DNA of 64,000 nt from Turneriella parva DSM 21527 (GCF_000266885.1 NC_018020.1:1922001-1986000); one strand, 5' to 3'. Counted from the stretch's first letter, positions 49,712 through 59,644 are shown. The notes: a model not told the origin generated them from the sequence alone. Numbers and translations: made by a program.

Positions 49712-52700
49712 TCAAGGGCAGGTTTTTGTTTCGGTCGCCGACGCCGCGTTCTGCGGGTTCATCGTCGTTCTGAGAATCCAGTCTCCCGCGCTGGTGCCTG
49801 CTTTTTCGCTGTTGCCCTGGGTTTCATGCCCGCCGGTCGCCAGCATGCCGGTTGTGACGTTCGTGTCGTTTGTTGAGTTATAGCAGGCCTTGCGTTCATA
49901 ACTCTGCCCCTGGGCTGGGCTTGTTGAATATGACGGTAGCTGCAGAAAGGTGGCCGTATCTGTGATCGTACCATAACTCAGAGTATCTACGACATTCGAC
50001 GACCCGGTACATGAGCCAGAGCTAGAAATGAGTACGACACTCTCGCTCGTACCTGTAAGAGAAGTCCCGGTGGGACTAGAATAGTCGGGCGTAAGGCCGC
50101 CATAGTTTGAGGCTAGGTATCCGGGACCCGCAATGAGAAAATAACCCCGCGCGGAGATGCTGGTGGCAGCAGGCAGAGTCGCCCAACATGATGTCCCACC
50201 TGCAGCCGCACGGCGCTGAACGAACCAACCACTGATGTCGATTGCCGCACCGGTGGGGTTATAAAGTTCAACGTATTCATCGTTGTTTCGGGCCGCGTTG
50301 GCGTTGCAATCTGCACCCGATGTGCTGGAGAACCTGCAACCACCGACTTCGCTGATTACCACTGTAGTCGCCGGTGTGCTCGCGGGAGCAGCTGTTGTGA
50401 AGGTAAACGAGACACCCGATGCCAACGCAGTCAAACCGGCCGACCTGAGGCCCGTTGACGCGGTGACGCAGTAGGTAGTGGAATAGCTCAGAGCCGAGTT
50501 ATTAAAAAGGGCGATCGATGTGCCGCTGGCGGTTATGCCACCCAAAGCAATTTCACTGCTGGTGCAATCGCTATTGGCATAGAGCTTTAATATGGCGTTG
50601 GTGAAGTCTGATCCTGTATTCATGGCCATATTAAATTGCAGACTCACGTTCGTTGAAATAGGAACATTCGTCGCCCCGCTGGCCGGCGTGCCCGCGTTTG
50701 TGCCGCTCACCAGTATTTTGGGTATCGCGGCCGTGGCAGCTACGCCGGGCGACCAGAGAATACCAGCGTTGCCCGAGGCGGTTGTGTGATCGACGAAGCT
50801 GCCTGTGCCCTCGGGGCTTCTTACCTTTGAAGCTCCACCCGCGAGAAAAGTGACACCGGGTGTCGTGCCGTAATAGAGCTGATTGACCTGCGTACCCATC
50901 GATGTTTCGAGAGTCACGTAATACGTTGGGGGAGTATCGGTCAATGAAAGGCTGGATGCCGTGAAGGTGGCCGCGCCGCCAAAACTTCCGGTGGCTGTGC
51001 CGCCGCCGAAGACAACGGCTCTCGCGCCCGCAGCAAGTGATGTCGACGCGGGAAACGTATAGCGTAAGGTACCGGGCGAAGTCGTACCAGTTTTGATTGT
51101 CCAATTGCTGATGTCGACAGAACTTGCTTCGTTATTTATAATCTCGATAAATTCATCATCGCCGCTGCTTCTGCTGCCGTCACCGTTCGCGTCGCCGGCT
51201 GCCCCGGCTGCGACCACAGCAACAACTTCGTTGATGGTGACATTCGGCGGTGCAGAATAACCCGTGAAATTCGCCGTGTTTGTTGCAAGCGGCGCCGAAG
51301 TGGCGTTGAGCGTTACCCCCGTGACATAAACTGTATATGCAGTTGAAGCGGTCTGGGCTGAGGTCGTAAGCGTCACGACCGAGCCTGCAAGTACGGCTGC
51401 ACTGACGCTTAGATCAGGCGTGCTGCAATTGCCGTCGGCTGTAAGGGCGATACAATAGTTTGTAGGGGTCTGTGCCTGTGCCAGATTCGGCGCCCCGTCA
51501 AACGTTACGGTCAATGTCGTTGAATTTGTCGTGGCCGCGGCCGAAACAACATTGAGCGAACCGTTTAGCCCGCCCGGTGTTGCACTTATCAGCTGAAAAT
51601 CCGATGAATTCGAGTTTGTGTCGGTGCCGTTTGGCATACGCGATATGGCACCATTGGCATCCGTGTCTGGCGCGCGAACGCCACCTTCTGCTTCGCCGCT
51701 ACCGGCGATGGTGACCCAGTCGATGACATTGGTCGATGTGGCTGAAGTGATCGGCGTATTGTTGGTGGTCAAAACAACGCAATAGCCAGAATCAATATTA
51801 CCCAGCGTCGCAGAGTTAACATTGGGGAGTGAATGACCTGACCGTGCCACGACGAAATAGCCACCTGCGGGCACCGTGCCCGAAAGTGCAAGAATTTCTG
51901 TTACCTCGCCCGTGCTAACAGTGCAACCCGCGTCGCGCTGAAGGTATAAGCCGGTTAAACTGATTGCCGAGCCCGTAGGGTTGTAGATTTCAACGAAATC
52001 GTTGCTCGCCGATGAGACGCCGATTTCGTTTATCTTGAGGTTGGGTATTGCCGCAGCCCCGGTAAAGTTAGCTGTGTTCGTGAGCAATCCCCCACCTGTT
52101 GCCGCCAGTGTCACACCCGTCACGTAAACCGTGTAAGCCGTTGAGACATTCTGCGCGCTCGTCGTCAGCCTGACGGTGTTGCCGGTCAGCACGGCTGCGC
52201 TGATGGTCAGCAGAGACGATGAACAACTGCCGCTGCCTGCGAGCGCAACGCAATAGTTGCTAACGGTCTGCGCCTGCACCGTATTCGGCGCGCCGTTAAA
52301 CGTGACTTCAAGCGCGGTGCCGTTACCCGTGGCGGCGCTCACGACATTCAGGCTGCCGTTTGCACCGCGGGGCGAGCACGGTACAGTTGCCTGTGTTACA
52401 AAATCGGCGCTGTTGACGTTGGTGTCAGTGCCATTGGGGTTGCGTGAGATACACTCATTATTGCCACCGGCGTTGTCGGGCGCGACTGCACCACCTTCGC
52501 GCGGGTTTGACGCATTGCCATAGCCCACAAAATCAACGACCTCGTCGTCTGTCGATGTCGCCGGCCCCGCGCCGCTCATGACGAGAGCGAAACAATCTGA
52601 TGCATCGATCGTCACAGCCCCCGACGCGACAAAATCGAGCGCAGGGCATGCGCCACCTGAAGTATAGGTGCTGCCACCGGCCAACAGATAAGAATTCGCA

Positions 52701-54988
52701 GCCAAGGTGCCCGTGAGCGCGATGTTCGAGGTATAGTTGCCAGCTCCGATTGTACAAGCCGTTCCCGAGCTGCCGGCATCGCGGTAGAGCGTCATACCTT
52801 CGAGACTCACCGGAATAGAATTGGGATTCAGCACCTCGACATAGTCGTTCGCCGTTACACCCCCGCAGTTCGAGCCTATTTCATTGATCACCAGGTTCTG
52901 CGTGTACCACCTGGCCGTTGCCGTGTATGTGCTGCCCGATTGAGTGAGTGTAATCGTTACAGTATCGCCCGATGCGACCTGCAGTTGGTTGCCTGTGCTT
53001 GCTGCGGCAGTGAAATTGAGATTCGTGCCGAAGGTGTTCGAGCTGAAGATTCCCGTATTCGTGCCCGTTTCTCTGAGCGTCAGCGTGATGCCAGTGGCGT
53101 CGCTGGTTGAACTGGCAATCACGGTAATGTCTTGCAGCGTCGAGATGTTTGTATTCGCCGCAGTGTTCACAGCAGTGATTTTCGCAATTCCATTCGGGTG
53201 GGTCGCTGAGGTTGTGAAATAGAGATTACGGTTGAGTGCGACTGACGGCACAGGTACCGAAGTGGCTGCCCCAGGCGTACCGAATGTGCGCTGGTTGAAC
53301 TGCGAGTCGATCTGCGTGTTTTGGGCCAGCGCGTTGAAGTTGGATTGCCAACTTGTCAGCACATTTCCCGCCGCGATCGGAAACTTTCTCTCCATGCTGC
53401 GGCGAATTTTTCCCGTGCTGTCGTTGGTGCCCATGATGTTGCCAGACCCGCTGAATGGGGTCGCAGCGTCACCAGCCGTATCGATAACCGTGCCGGGAAG
53501 CGAGGCATAGTCAGCCGGGGTCGAACCGGGTGTCGCAGGGCCGTTGGTGATTTTGCATTGAACTGAGGAGTTCGTGATTCCCGAGCTGCCGAACGATGTG
53601 AAATACGTCGATTGAGGAAAAGCTCCGCTGTTTTTGCGTGCAATCGTGAAGTAACCGCCTGCGGGAATCACAGCGCCGGCTGGCATCACAAAATATCCGT
53701 TAACCAAGGTGCCGTTGGTGGTGCAGATAAAACCCCAGCCGCTGATATTGATCGGCGAGGTCGTTGTGTTATAAAGTTCAACGAATTCATCGTCATCGTC
53801 AGACGATTGCGAATTGGAAAATGAACCCGCCCAGTTAATCTCGTTGATCACAACCGCCCCGGCAACCGAAGTGTCGCCGGTATTGCTCGCCACCACCGAG
53901 ACTGCGCCGATGCGATCGAGATACGATGCCACCAAATCTGCCACTTTTCGGCCACGCAGCTCAATTAGAACGCTGTCGTCAGACGAGTTGCCTTGCGAGC
54001 GCAGCGCGCCGGTGTAAATGAAGGCTTTGGCAGAGGTTGATCCTCTGTCGACGACGAAGATGTTCGCGCCAACGCGCACGTTGCTGTTTACGTATTGCGC
54101 CGGGTTGGTGAGCGTATAAGCCTGCGATGACGAATCGAACAGAGCCTGGCTTGAGAAATATTTACCGAGCGGCAGACCTTTCGCCTCTTCGAGGCGATCA
54201 AGGGTTTTGGGCACGTCAAGGTTCGCGTTGCTCGAATTAGTCGTTAAGAAGGCAGTAGAGTAGAAATCCACACGCAACGTTGCTTCGGATAGTTCTACAG
54301 CCAGCACGTTGAGCGGGCTTTCTTGCGGGCCCCAGAACGCGCCGATCACCTGATCGCGCGCGGTAAACTTTGTCGTGAAGTCGGTTTTCGCCTTGCCATT
54401 GCCAAAGAGCAGTTGAGAGAACATATTCGACTCGCGCAAGAAATCACGAGCAAGACCGAACTGCGGCGTACCGACTTTGATCGCCACATTGGGCGTTGTG
54501 GTCATTTGCGTCGCGTCGGGCGGCGCGGTTGAAAGGTAGATATAGCGCTCGTCAGCGAGGCAATAGTTGTGGCGCATGACGCCAGCGCCGGTGTTGCCGT
54601 AGAGCAACTGGCTCTGCGTGCCGTCGAGTGGTACGGTAATGATAGTGAACGCCCCGCTGGCTTGTAGGGCGAGTGAACCCGGGTCGTTGCTGCGAACGTC
54701 GCCATCGAATGCCACCTTCACCTGAACCCCACCCCGTGCCCGGTCAATCAGAGCGCTCGTGACGTCACTCAGCGTCAACGCAGAGAATGCACAGTTGAGC
54801 GTGACCCGCGAGCCGCCGATCACGTCTAAGAGCGCGGCTTTCATGCCGCCGTCGTTCTGTGCCGCGAAATCAGTCGTGTAGAGGTTGAACTCTTCGATTG
54901 TCTTATCGGTGTCGCCAAACGGGTTCGATCGGCACGAAACAAGCACCGAAATCAAGAAAACGAAAATAATTCGGCGCAGGCGCTGCAC
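49712..54988 (-). CDS. Giant lipoprotein with degenerate PLD-like domain and five lamin-tail domains
   Basis: 1758 residues from GTG at 54988; lipobox VLVSC-RSN. Residues about 45-375 resemble a phospholipase D-like module (VTLNCAFSALTLSDVTSALI, MRHNYCLADERYIYLST), but both HxKxxxxD motifs are broken, so it is probably not enzymatic. Then five lamin-tail domains begin near VVINEINWAGS, LVINEIGSN, LKINEIGVS, VTINEVVAV and VVISEVGGC, each followed by DEFVELYN-type strands. Two near-identical linker units (GSLNVVSAA ... NTANFTG) and a Big_5-like Ig domain (SGATNVPISTNVSLQF) lie between them. Surface-attached adhesion or scaffold role is likely but unproven; DNA binding by the PLD part is another option. 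Confidence 0.8.
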   Translation of the reverse strand: MQRLRRIIFVFLISVLVSCRSNPFGDTDKTIEEFNLYTTDFAAQNDGGMKAALLDVIGGSRVTLNCAFSALTLSDVTSALIDRARGGVQVKVAFDGDVRSNDPGSLALQASGAFTIITVPLDGTQSQLLYGNTGAGVMRHNYCLADERYIYLSTAPPDATQMTTTPNVAIKVGTPQFGLARDFLRESNMFSQLLFGNGKAKTDFTTKFTARDQVIGAFWGPQESPLNVLAVELSEATLRVDFYSTAFLTTNSSNANLDVPKTLDRLEEAKGLPLGKYFSSQALFDSSSQAYTLTNPAQYVNSNVRVGANIFVVDRGSTSAKAFIYTGALRSQGNSSDDSVLIELRGRKVADLVASYLDRIGAVSVVASNTGDTSVAGAVVINEINWAGSFSNSQSSDDDDEFVELYNTTTSPINISGWGFICTTNGTLVNGYFVMPAGAVIPAGGYFTIARKNSGAFPQSTYFTSFGSSGITNSSVQCKITNGPATPGSTPADYASLPGTVIDTAGDAATPFSGSGNIMGTNDSTGKIRRSMERKFPIAAGNVLTSWQSNFNALAQNTQIDSQFNQRTFGTPGAATSVPVPSVALNRNLYFTTSATHPNGIAKITAVNTAANTNISTLQDITVIASSTSDATGITLTLRETGTNTGIFSSNTFGTNLNFTAAASTGNQLQVASGDTVTITLTQSGSTYTATARWYTQNLVINEIGSNCGGVTANDYVEVLNPNSIPVSLEGMTLYRDAGSSGTACTIGAGNYTSNIALTGTLAANSYLLAGGSTYTSGGACPALDFVASGAVTIDASDCFALVMSGAGPATSTDDEVVDFVGYGNASNPREGGAVAPDNAGGNNECISRNPNGTDTNVNSADFVTQATVPCSPRGANGSLNVVSAATGNGTALEVTFNGAPNTVQAQTVSNYCVALAGSGSCSSSLLTISAAVLTGNTVRLTTSAQNVSTAYTVYVTGVTLAATGGGLLTNTANFTGAAAIPNLKINEIGVSSASNDFVEIYNPTGSAISLTGLYLQRDAGCTVSTGEVTEILALSGTVPAGGYFVVARSGHSLPNVNSATLGNIDSGYCVVLTTNNTPITSATSTNVIDWVTIAGSGEAEGGVRAPDTDANGAISRMPNGTDTNSNSSDFQLISATPGGLNGSLNVVSAAATTNSTTLTVTFDGAPNLAQAQTPTNYCIALTADGNCSTPDLSVSAAVLAGSVVTLTTSAQTASTAYTVYVTGVTLNATSAPLATNTANFTGYSAPPNVTINEVVAVVAAGAAGDANGDGSRSSGDDEFIEIINNEASSVDISNWTIKTGTTSPGTLRYTFPASTSLAAGARAVVFGGGTATGSFGGAATFTASSLSLTDTPPTYYVTLETSMGTQVNQLYYGTTPGVTFLAGGASKVRSPEGTGSFVDHTTASGNAGILWSPGVAATAAIPKILVSGTNAGTPASGATNVPISTNVSLQFNMAMNTGSDFTNAILKLYANSDCTSSEIALGGITASGTSIALFNNSALSYSTTYCVTASTGLRSAGLTALASGVSFTFTTAAPASTPATTVVISEVGGCRFSSTSGADCNANAARNNDEYVELYNPTGAAIDISGWFVQRRAAAGGTSCWATLPAATSISARGYFLIAGPGYLASNYGGLTPDYSSPTGTSLTGTSESVVLISSSGSCTGSSNVVDTLSYGTITDTATFLQLPSYSTSPAQGQSYERKACYNSTNDTNVTTGMLATGGHETQGNSEKAGTSAGDWILRTTMNPQNAASATETKTCP
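51240..51560 (-). repeat. Intragenic repeat unit, copy 2 of the linker module
   Basis: Encodes GSLNVVSAAATTNSTTLTV through NTANFTGYSAPP, closely matching the unit at about 52036-52365 (YCIAL, STAYTVYVTGVTL, NTANFTG are shared). A tandem-type duplication within the lamin-tail lipoprotein gene. Boundaries are approximate. Confidence 0.6.
52036..52365 (-). repeat. Intragenic repeat unit, copy 1 of the linker module
   Basis: Encodes GSLNVVSAATGNGTALEV through NTANFTGAAAIP. The closest relative is the unit at about 51240-51560. Boundaries are approximate. Confidence 0.6.
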
Positions 54989-55034
54989 AACCCAGCGGGC
55001 TGCCCTGACTCAAAGAAGCAAGGTTTTTTTGTTT

Positions 55035-56261
55035 CTACCCTGCGGCGAATGCCAACATATAGAACATTTGCCCGAGGCCTACAATCGCTCCCAAAACGGC
55101 ACCCAGAATAATCAAGATCCATTCGTCTTCTTGAAATGCCGACCGCAGTAGCGACTCAAAGTCTTCGCCCGGCAGATCTTTCATGCGGTTGTAGATCGTC
55201 TGTTTTACGTTCATCGAGCGGTTGATGAGTTTTTCCATTGTCTCTGAGGCCTCAGACAGCCGGTTCGCAAGCTCTGCCGCAACTTCTTTGCGGCTGCCGT
55301 CGCTCGCTTTCTCAAAAGCCGCAATCGCGCCCGCGTCTGCACCGTCGGCCTTAAGCTCTTGTACGATGTCATCGTTCATCGTCTCAACAACCGTTCGGCT
55401 GATGCGGCGATAGAGAACCTCATCGAGAATATTTTTGCCATTCAAAACGTGCTCAGCGAACATCGTCGAGAACTTATCAGACACTTCGACCTGGCGGCGG
55501 TGAAAAAGACCCTGGTATTTAAAAAAGTACAAATAGCGCGTTTCAACCATCGGTCTGAAGATCATGATGAGCGCGAGCCAGTTCGTGACGTAACCCACGA
55601 TAATGCCCTGCACAGGCAAAGTCCATGCACCTGGGTAAAGCCACCAGATCAGCATCTGTGCGAGACCAAAAAGCGTGCCAAAATACCAGCCAGAGGCTCC
55701 GATAAATTTGAACTCCTTCTTGCCTATTTCTTGAAACAGATCGACGAGCAGGTGCGTGTTCTCGCCTGTAAGGTTGCGCAGCACCATGTTCTTGAAGCTG
55801 AAGACTTTGCCGACGTCTTCTTTGAGGTGCCCTGTAATCTGGTCGAGACGCTGCTCAGATTCGGCGAGCGCCTTCGCGACAATTTTGCCCTCGTTTGCAG
55901 AAACCTTCGCCTTCAGTTCAGCAGGTACGGCTTCAAGCACGCGGTGCATCATGTTGGGGATGTTTTCTTTCAATAAGGGTTTGTATGAATCGGCGAGTTT
56001 ATCTGTGGGAATCTTGGCGAAGAAATCATCGATTTTGATAAGCTTTTCACTTAGAATGTTCACTACTTTGAGTGCGAGCCCCGTCGACTTGCGCGGCACA
56101 ATGCCTTGCCAGCCCAGATACGGCGGCTTCAGGCCGACAAAATTCAGCGGGTAAAACATCATCTTCAGCGCCATGACATTCGTCAGCCAACCAATGAAGC
56201 CATACGTCACCGGCATGAACAGTATGCCGATTAACTCCGCATTTTTCGCGAGCCATTCCAT
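55035..56261 (-). CDS. DUF445-family membrane protein
   Basis: 408 residues from ATG at 56261 (MEWLAKNAELIGILFMPVTY); a TTG at 56270 is an alternative. N-terminal membrane helix and the DUF445 signature YGFIGWLTNVMALKMMFYPL, repeated in the middle as GIIVGYVTNWLALIMIFRP, a long helical soluble region between and after them, and a C-terminal helix (WILIILGAVLGAIVGLGQMF). The family is widespread (YheB-like) and of unknown function, probably at the inner membrane. It is separated from the lamin-tail gene by 46 bp on the same strand. Confidence 0.85.
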   Translation of the reverse strand: MEWLAKNAELIGILFMPVTYGFIGWLTNVMALKMMFYPLNFVGLKPPYLGWQGIVPRKSTGLALKVVNILSEKLIKIDDFFAKIPTDKLADSYKPLLKENIPNMMHRVLEAVPAELKAKVSANEGKIVAKALAESEQRLDQITGHLKEDVGKVFSFKNMVLRNLTGENTHLLVDLFQEIGKKEFKFIGASGWYFGTLFGLAQMLIWWLYPGAWTLPVQGIIVGYVTNWLALIMIFRPMVETRYLYFFKYQGLFHRRQVEVSDKFSTMFAEHVLNGKNILDEVLYRRISRTVVETMNDDIVQELKADGADAGAIAAFEKASDGSRKEVAAELANRLSEASETMEKLINRSMNVKQTIYNRMKDLPGEDFESLLRSAFQEDEWILIILGAVLGAIVGLGQMFYMLAFAAG

Positions 56262-56319
56262 GGGGTGCAAATACGAACCGGCGACATTGCGAAAAGTGAA
56301 TCTTTGTTCACAGAAAAAA

Positions 56320-56335
56320 TCTCATTGGAATGAGA
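56320..56335. promoter_or_regulatory. Operator-like palindrome between divergent genes
   Basis: TCTCATT-GG-AATGAGA, perfect 7-bp arms, midway between the DUF445 gene (minus) and the unknown basic protein gene (plus). A candidate site for a regulator; no supporting second copy found in the window. Confidence 0.3.
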
Positions 56336-56369
56336 AAATTCGGCCGTTTCTTGGTAGTTAATAAGTAGG

Positions 56370-56957
56370 ATGCAAAAAATAGATGCCTTAGAGCACCACC
56401 ATACGTCTTTATCATTGCGCGTTAAATCATGCCGCAGCGTCACTGCCGCCCGCAAGATTCTCAGGCGCAACGGCTTGACGCTGTCGGAGTCTGAAATTCT
56501 GACCAGTCTTGCCAAAGAATGCCTCAAGCGCTGGCGCGGTGAGGGCAAAAAATCAGCAACCCCCAGACGCTACAATGTCGAGGCGGCCGCGTACCGTATT
56601 CGTCCGTGGTACGTTAACCGCGTGCTCTACTCGGCACTCTGGGAGCGCGGCATTCATTCGGGTGAATCGGTCTCACGAATGGTTGATTTTGCCGTGCGGT
56701 TTTATCTCCCCAGATTGCTTGAAGTGTTGTTGCGTGTTAGGCGCGCGGGGGTAAGGCAATCGCCGTCCAACATCGCCTATTGGGCCCGCAGGTCAATGGC
56801 ACGTAAGCGGGCGTACAAAGAGGTATTTATTAACTACCAATGCAAAACATACTTGAATCATGCAGGCGACCTGATTTACATGCAAGTTTGTACGCAAGTG
56901 CCCAAAAAAGGCCTTAGCCCGGACGAAATTCAGCATTGGAACACGCGCGCAGCCTGA
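56370..56957 (+). CDS. Basic protein of unknown function
   Basis: 195 residues, strongly basic, no signal peptide. The central part (SGESVSRMVDFAVRFYLPRLLEVLLR) reads like a helix-rich or ribbon-helix-helix-type DNA-binding domain, and LRRNGLTLSESEILTSLAKEC ahead of it could be a second helical unit. The C-terminal part has three Cys (YQCKTYL and MQVCTQV among them). I cannot name the family; it may belong to a Leptospiraceae-specific group. It stands alone, divergent from DUF445, with a palindrome in the shared promoter region. Confidence 0.5.
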   Translation: MQKIDALEHHHTSLSLRVKSCRSVTAARKILRRNGLTLSESEILTSLAKECLKRWRGEGKKSATPRRYNVEAAAYRIRPWYVNRVLYSALWERGIHSGESVSRMVDFAVRFYLPRLLEVLLRVRRAGVRQSPSNIAYWARRSMARKRAYKEVFINYQCKTYLNHAGDLIYMQVCTQVPKKGLSPDEIQHWNTRAA

Positions 56958-57116
56958 ATAGAACCACTTTACAACTGCCGGGCATTTTTTCCTTTACCCC
57001 CTGATTTTTGCGAACAGGCTAACCGCTCATGATACAAGACGTATCTGGAAAGCCAGTCAAACTTGCGTTCAGGCTGGCTGCTAGCACTTTAGCATGAAAC
57101 AATCCAGGAGATTTCT

Positions 57117-59576
57117 ATGTACAAATTTCGCTCAATAGCTGGTCTTTTTACGAGCCTGCTTGCGGTTTCAGTTTCGCCACTTATGGCGAGCGAAGCCGAT
57201 CTTAAAATTCCCGACCTGGCTAGCAAGACCTTCTTAGGTGGGCTTGATGGCCGCACACTGCTGATACTAGGCCTTGCAACCTGCGTTCTCGGGCTTGTCT
57301 TCGGTCTCATTGAATTTGTCCGAGTCAAAAAATTGCCCGTACATAAAGTCATGCTAGAAGTTTCAGAACTCATCTACGAAACCTGCAAGACATATATGCT
57401 CACCCAGGGACGCTTTCTGGGCATTCTGTGGATTTTTATCGCGGCGATTATGATCTACTATTTTGGCTTTCTGGCGCAAGGTGGCAAAGACGCAACTGGC
57501 GCTGTTGTTCACGGCTACGGTGTTTCAAAGGTTCTGGCAATTCTCGCCTGCTCCATCGTGGGTATTGCGGGCAGCTATGGTGTCGCGTGGTTTGGTATTC
57601 GCATAAATACTTTTGCTAACTCGCGCACTGCATTCGCCTCGCTTACCGGCAAACCATTCGACGTGCATGCAATACCACTGCGGGCCGGCATGTCAATCGG
57701 CGTTCTGCTGATTTCGGTTGAGCTGCTACTCTTACTCGGTATTCTGCTGTTTATTCCCCCTGACTTTGCTGGCCCGTGCTTTATCGGCTTTGCAATCGGC
57801 GAATCGCTCGGTGCTTCAGCGCTGCGGATCGCAGGCGGTATCTTCACAAAAATTGCCGACATCGGTTCTGACCTCATGAAAATTGTTTTCAAAATCAAAG
57901 AAGATGATGCGCGCAACCCTGGGGTAATTGCTGACTGTGCTGGCGACAATGCGGGCGATTCAGTCGGCCCGACAGCTGATGGTTTTGAAACCTATGGCGT
58001 CACCGCTGTAGCTCTTATCTCACTCATTCTGCTTGCTGTGTTCCCTGATTTTCAGGTGCAATTGCTCGTTTGGATTTTCTCAATCAGCGTTGTCATGATT
58101 TTCGCTTCTCTGGGCTCATATTACATTAACGCGCTGATCTCTAACATGAAGTACAAGAAAGCAGAGAACTTCAATTTTGAACGTCCCCTTTCGACACTTG
58201 TCTGGCTGACTTCAATCATTTCAGTTGGTTGCACGTACCTCGTTTCATACCTGATAATTCCTGATCTTGGCGGCGGCACTCTCTGGTACAAGTTGGCAAG
58301 TATCATTTCATGCGGTACCCTCGCTGGCGCGGTAATCCCCGAAGTGGTAAAAGCTTTTACCTCGACTGAGTCAGGGCACGTGCGCGAAGTGGTGACTGCC
58401 TCTAAAGAAGGCGGCGCGTCGCTGAACGTGCTCGCCGGTCTTACAGCGGGTAACTTCTCTGCCTATTGGATGGGTATCACGATCGTCGCGCTTATGGGGC
58501 TGTCATATTACGTGTCGCTTCAGGGGCTTGGCCAGCTGATGAACCCCTATGCTGTTGTAGTCTTTGCATTCGGCCTCGTGGCTTTCGGCTTTCTCAGCAT
58601 GGGCCCGGTTACAATTGCCGTCGATTCTTACGGCCCGGTAACTGACAACGCTCAATCTGTTTATGAGCTCTCATTGATAGAAAACGTGCCCAACATAAAG
58701 GCAGAAATCAAAAAAGACTACGGATTCGACCTCAATTTTGACAAAGCCAAATACTTTCTCGAAGCCAACGATGGCGCCGGTAACACGTTCAAAGCAACAT
58801 CGAAGCCCGTGCTCATTGGTACGGCTGTCGTAGGCGCTACGGCCATGATCTTCTCGATTATCATGATGCTGACCAATAACTTCAACGACCAGGGCGCAAT
58901 TGCAAAACTCTCGCTACTGCACGCACCGTTCTTGCTGGGTCTCATCACCGGTGGTGCGATTATTTATTGGTTCACAGGCGCTTCGATTCAAGCCGTATCC
59001 ACCGGCGCGTACCGTGCTGTGGAGTTTATTAAAGCCAACATCAAGCTTGAAGGTGTCGAAAAAGCTTCGACAAAAGACAGCAAAGCGGTGGTTGAGATTT
59101 GCACAAAGTACGCACAGAAAGGTATGTTTAACATCTTTCTTGGGGTATTCTTCAGTACGCTGGGCTTTGCCTTTCTGAACGAATACTTCTTCATCGGGTA
59201 CCTCATCTCGATCGCGATCTTCGGTCTTTACCAGGCAATCTTCATGGCCAACGCCGGTGGCGCTTGGGATAACGCCAAGAAACTTGTCGAAGTCGAGCTG
59301 AAGCAGAAGGGTACACCCCTGCACGATGCCTGCGTTGTGGGCGATACAGTCGGCGACCCGTTCAAAGACACTTCATCAGTGGCAATGAACCCGATCATTA
59401 AGTTCACGACTCTCTTTGGCCTGCTCGCGGTTGAACTTGCCGTTGAGCTGAAAAACCCCGATGGTTCAGCTGCTGCTATTCGCGGTATTCTCGCAGTTGC
59501 GTTTTTCGCTGCGAGCACTTTCTTTGTCTGGCGCTCATTCTACGGAATGCGCATCAAATCAGAAGCCGCAAAATAA
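57117..59576 (+). CDS. hppA: Membrane-bound (H+/Na+-translocating) pyrophosphatase, atypical type
   Basis: 819 residues, about 16 membrane helices. It hydrolyses pyrophosphate to pump ions. Active-site motifs: ADCAGDNAGDSVGPTADGFE (a divergent form of DNVGDNVGDCAGMAADLFE), GGAWDNAKKLVE and GDTVGDPFKDTSSVAMNPII. GNTFKAT has Lys where potassium-dependent enzymes have Ala, so it should be potassium-independent, typical of proton pumps. The N-terminal signal-like segment (SLLAVSVSPLMASEA) and a longer first cytosolic region make it differ from standard forms. The gene has CAGGAGA before its ATG and stands alone; a strong bidirectional terminator follows. Confidence 0.93.
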   Translation: MYKFRSIAGLFTSLLAVSVSPLMASEADLKIPDLASKTFLGGLDGRTLLILGLATCVLGLVFGLIEFVRVKKLPVHKVMLEVSELIYETCKTYMLTQGRFLGILWIFIAAIMIYYFGFLAQGGKDATGAVVHGYGVSKVLAILACSIVGIAGSYGVAWFGIRINTFANSRTAFASLTGKPFDVHAIPLRAGMSIGVLLISVELLLLLGILLFIPPDFAGPCFIGFAIGESLGASALRIAGGIFTKIADIGSDLMKIVFKIKEDDARNPGVIADCAGDNAGDSVGPTADGFETYGVTAVALISLILLAVFPDFQVQLLVWIFSISVVMIFASLGSYYINALISNMKYKKAENFNFERPLSTLVWLTSIISVGCTYLVSYLIIPDLGGGTLWYKLASIISCGTLAGAVIPEVVKAFTSTESGHVREVVTASKEGGASLNVLAGLTAGNFSAYWMGITIVALMGLSYYVSLQGLGQLMNPYAVVVFAFGLVAFGFLSMGPVTIAVDSYGPVTDNAQSVYELSLIENVPNIKAEIKKDYGFDLNFDKAKYFLEANDGAGNTFKATSKPVLIGTAVVGATAMIFSIIMMLTNNFNDQGAIAKLSLLHAPFLLGLITGGAIIYWFTGASIQAVSTGAYRAVEFIKANIKLEGVEKASTKDSKAVVEICTKYAQKGMFNIFLGVFFSTLGFAFLNEYFFIGYLISIAIFGLYQAIFMANAGGAWDNAKKLVEVELKQKGTPLHDACVVGDTVGDPFKDTSSVAMNPIIKFTTLFGLLAVELAVELKNPDGSAAAIRGILAVAFFAASTFFVWRSFYGMRIKSEAAK

Positions 59577-59622
59577 GAGTTGTTCAGCCGGCGGTCTAAT
59601 CGCCGGCAGAGAATCACTAAGG

Positions 59623-59644
59623 GCCCGCGCGCGCGGGCTTTTTT
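59623..59644. terminator. Bidirectional terminator between hppA and the anti-sigma gene
   Basis: GCCCGCGC directly against GCGCGGGC (59623-59638), then TTTTTT on the plus strand. Ahead of it, GCCGGCGG and CGCCGGC (59587-59607) form a second hairpin. The minus-strand gene ends at 59643. Confidence 0.75.

Noticed and set aside
51240-52365. CRISPR-like or other short direct repeat array
   Set aside because: The repetition is in-frame protein-domain duplication of about 320 bp units, not short repeats with spacers.
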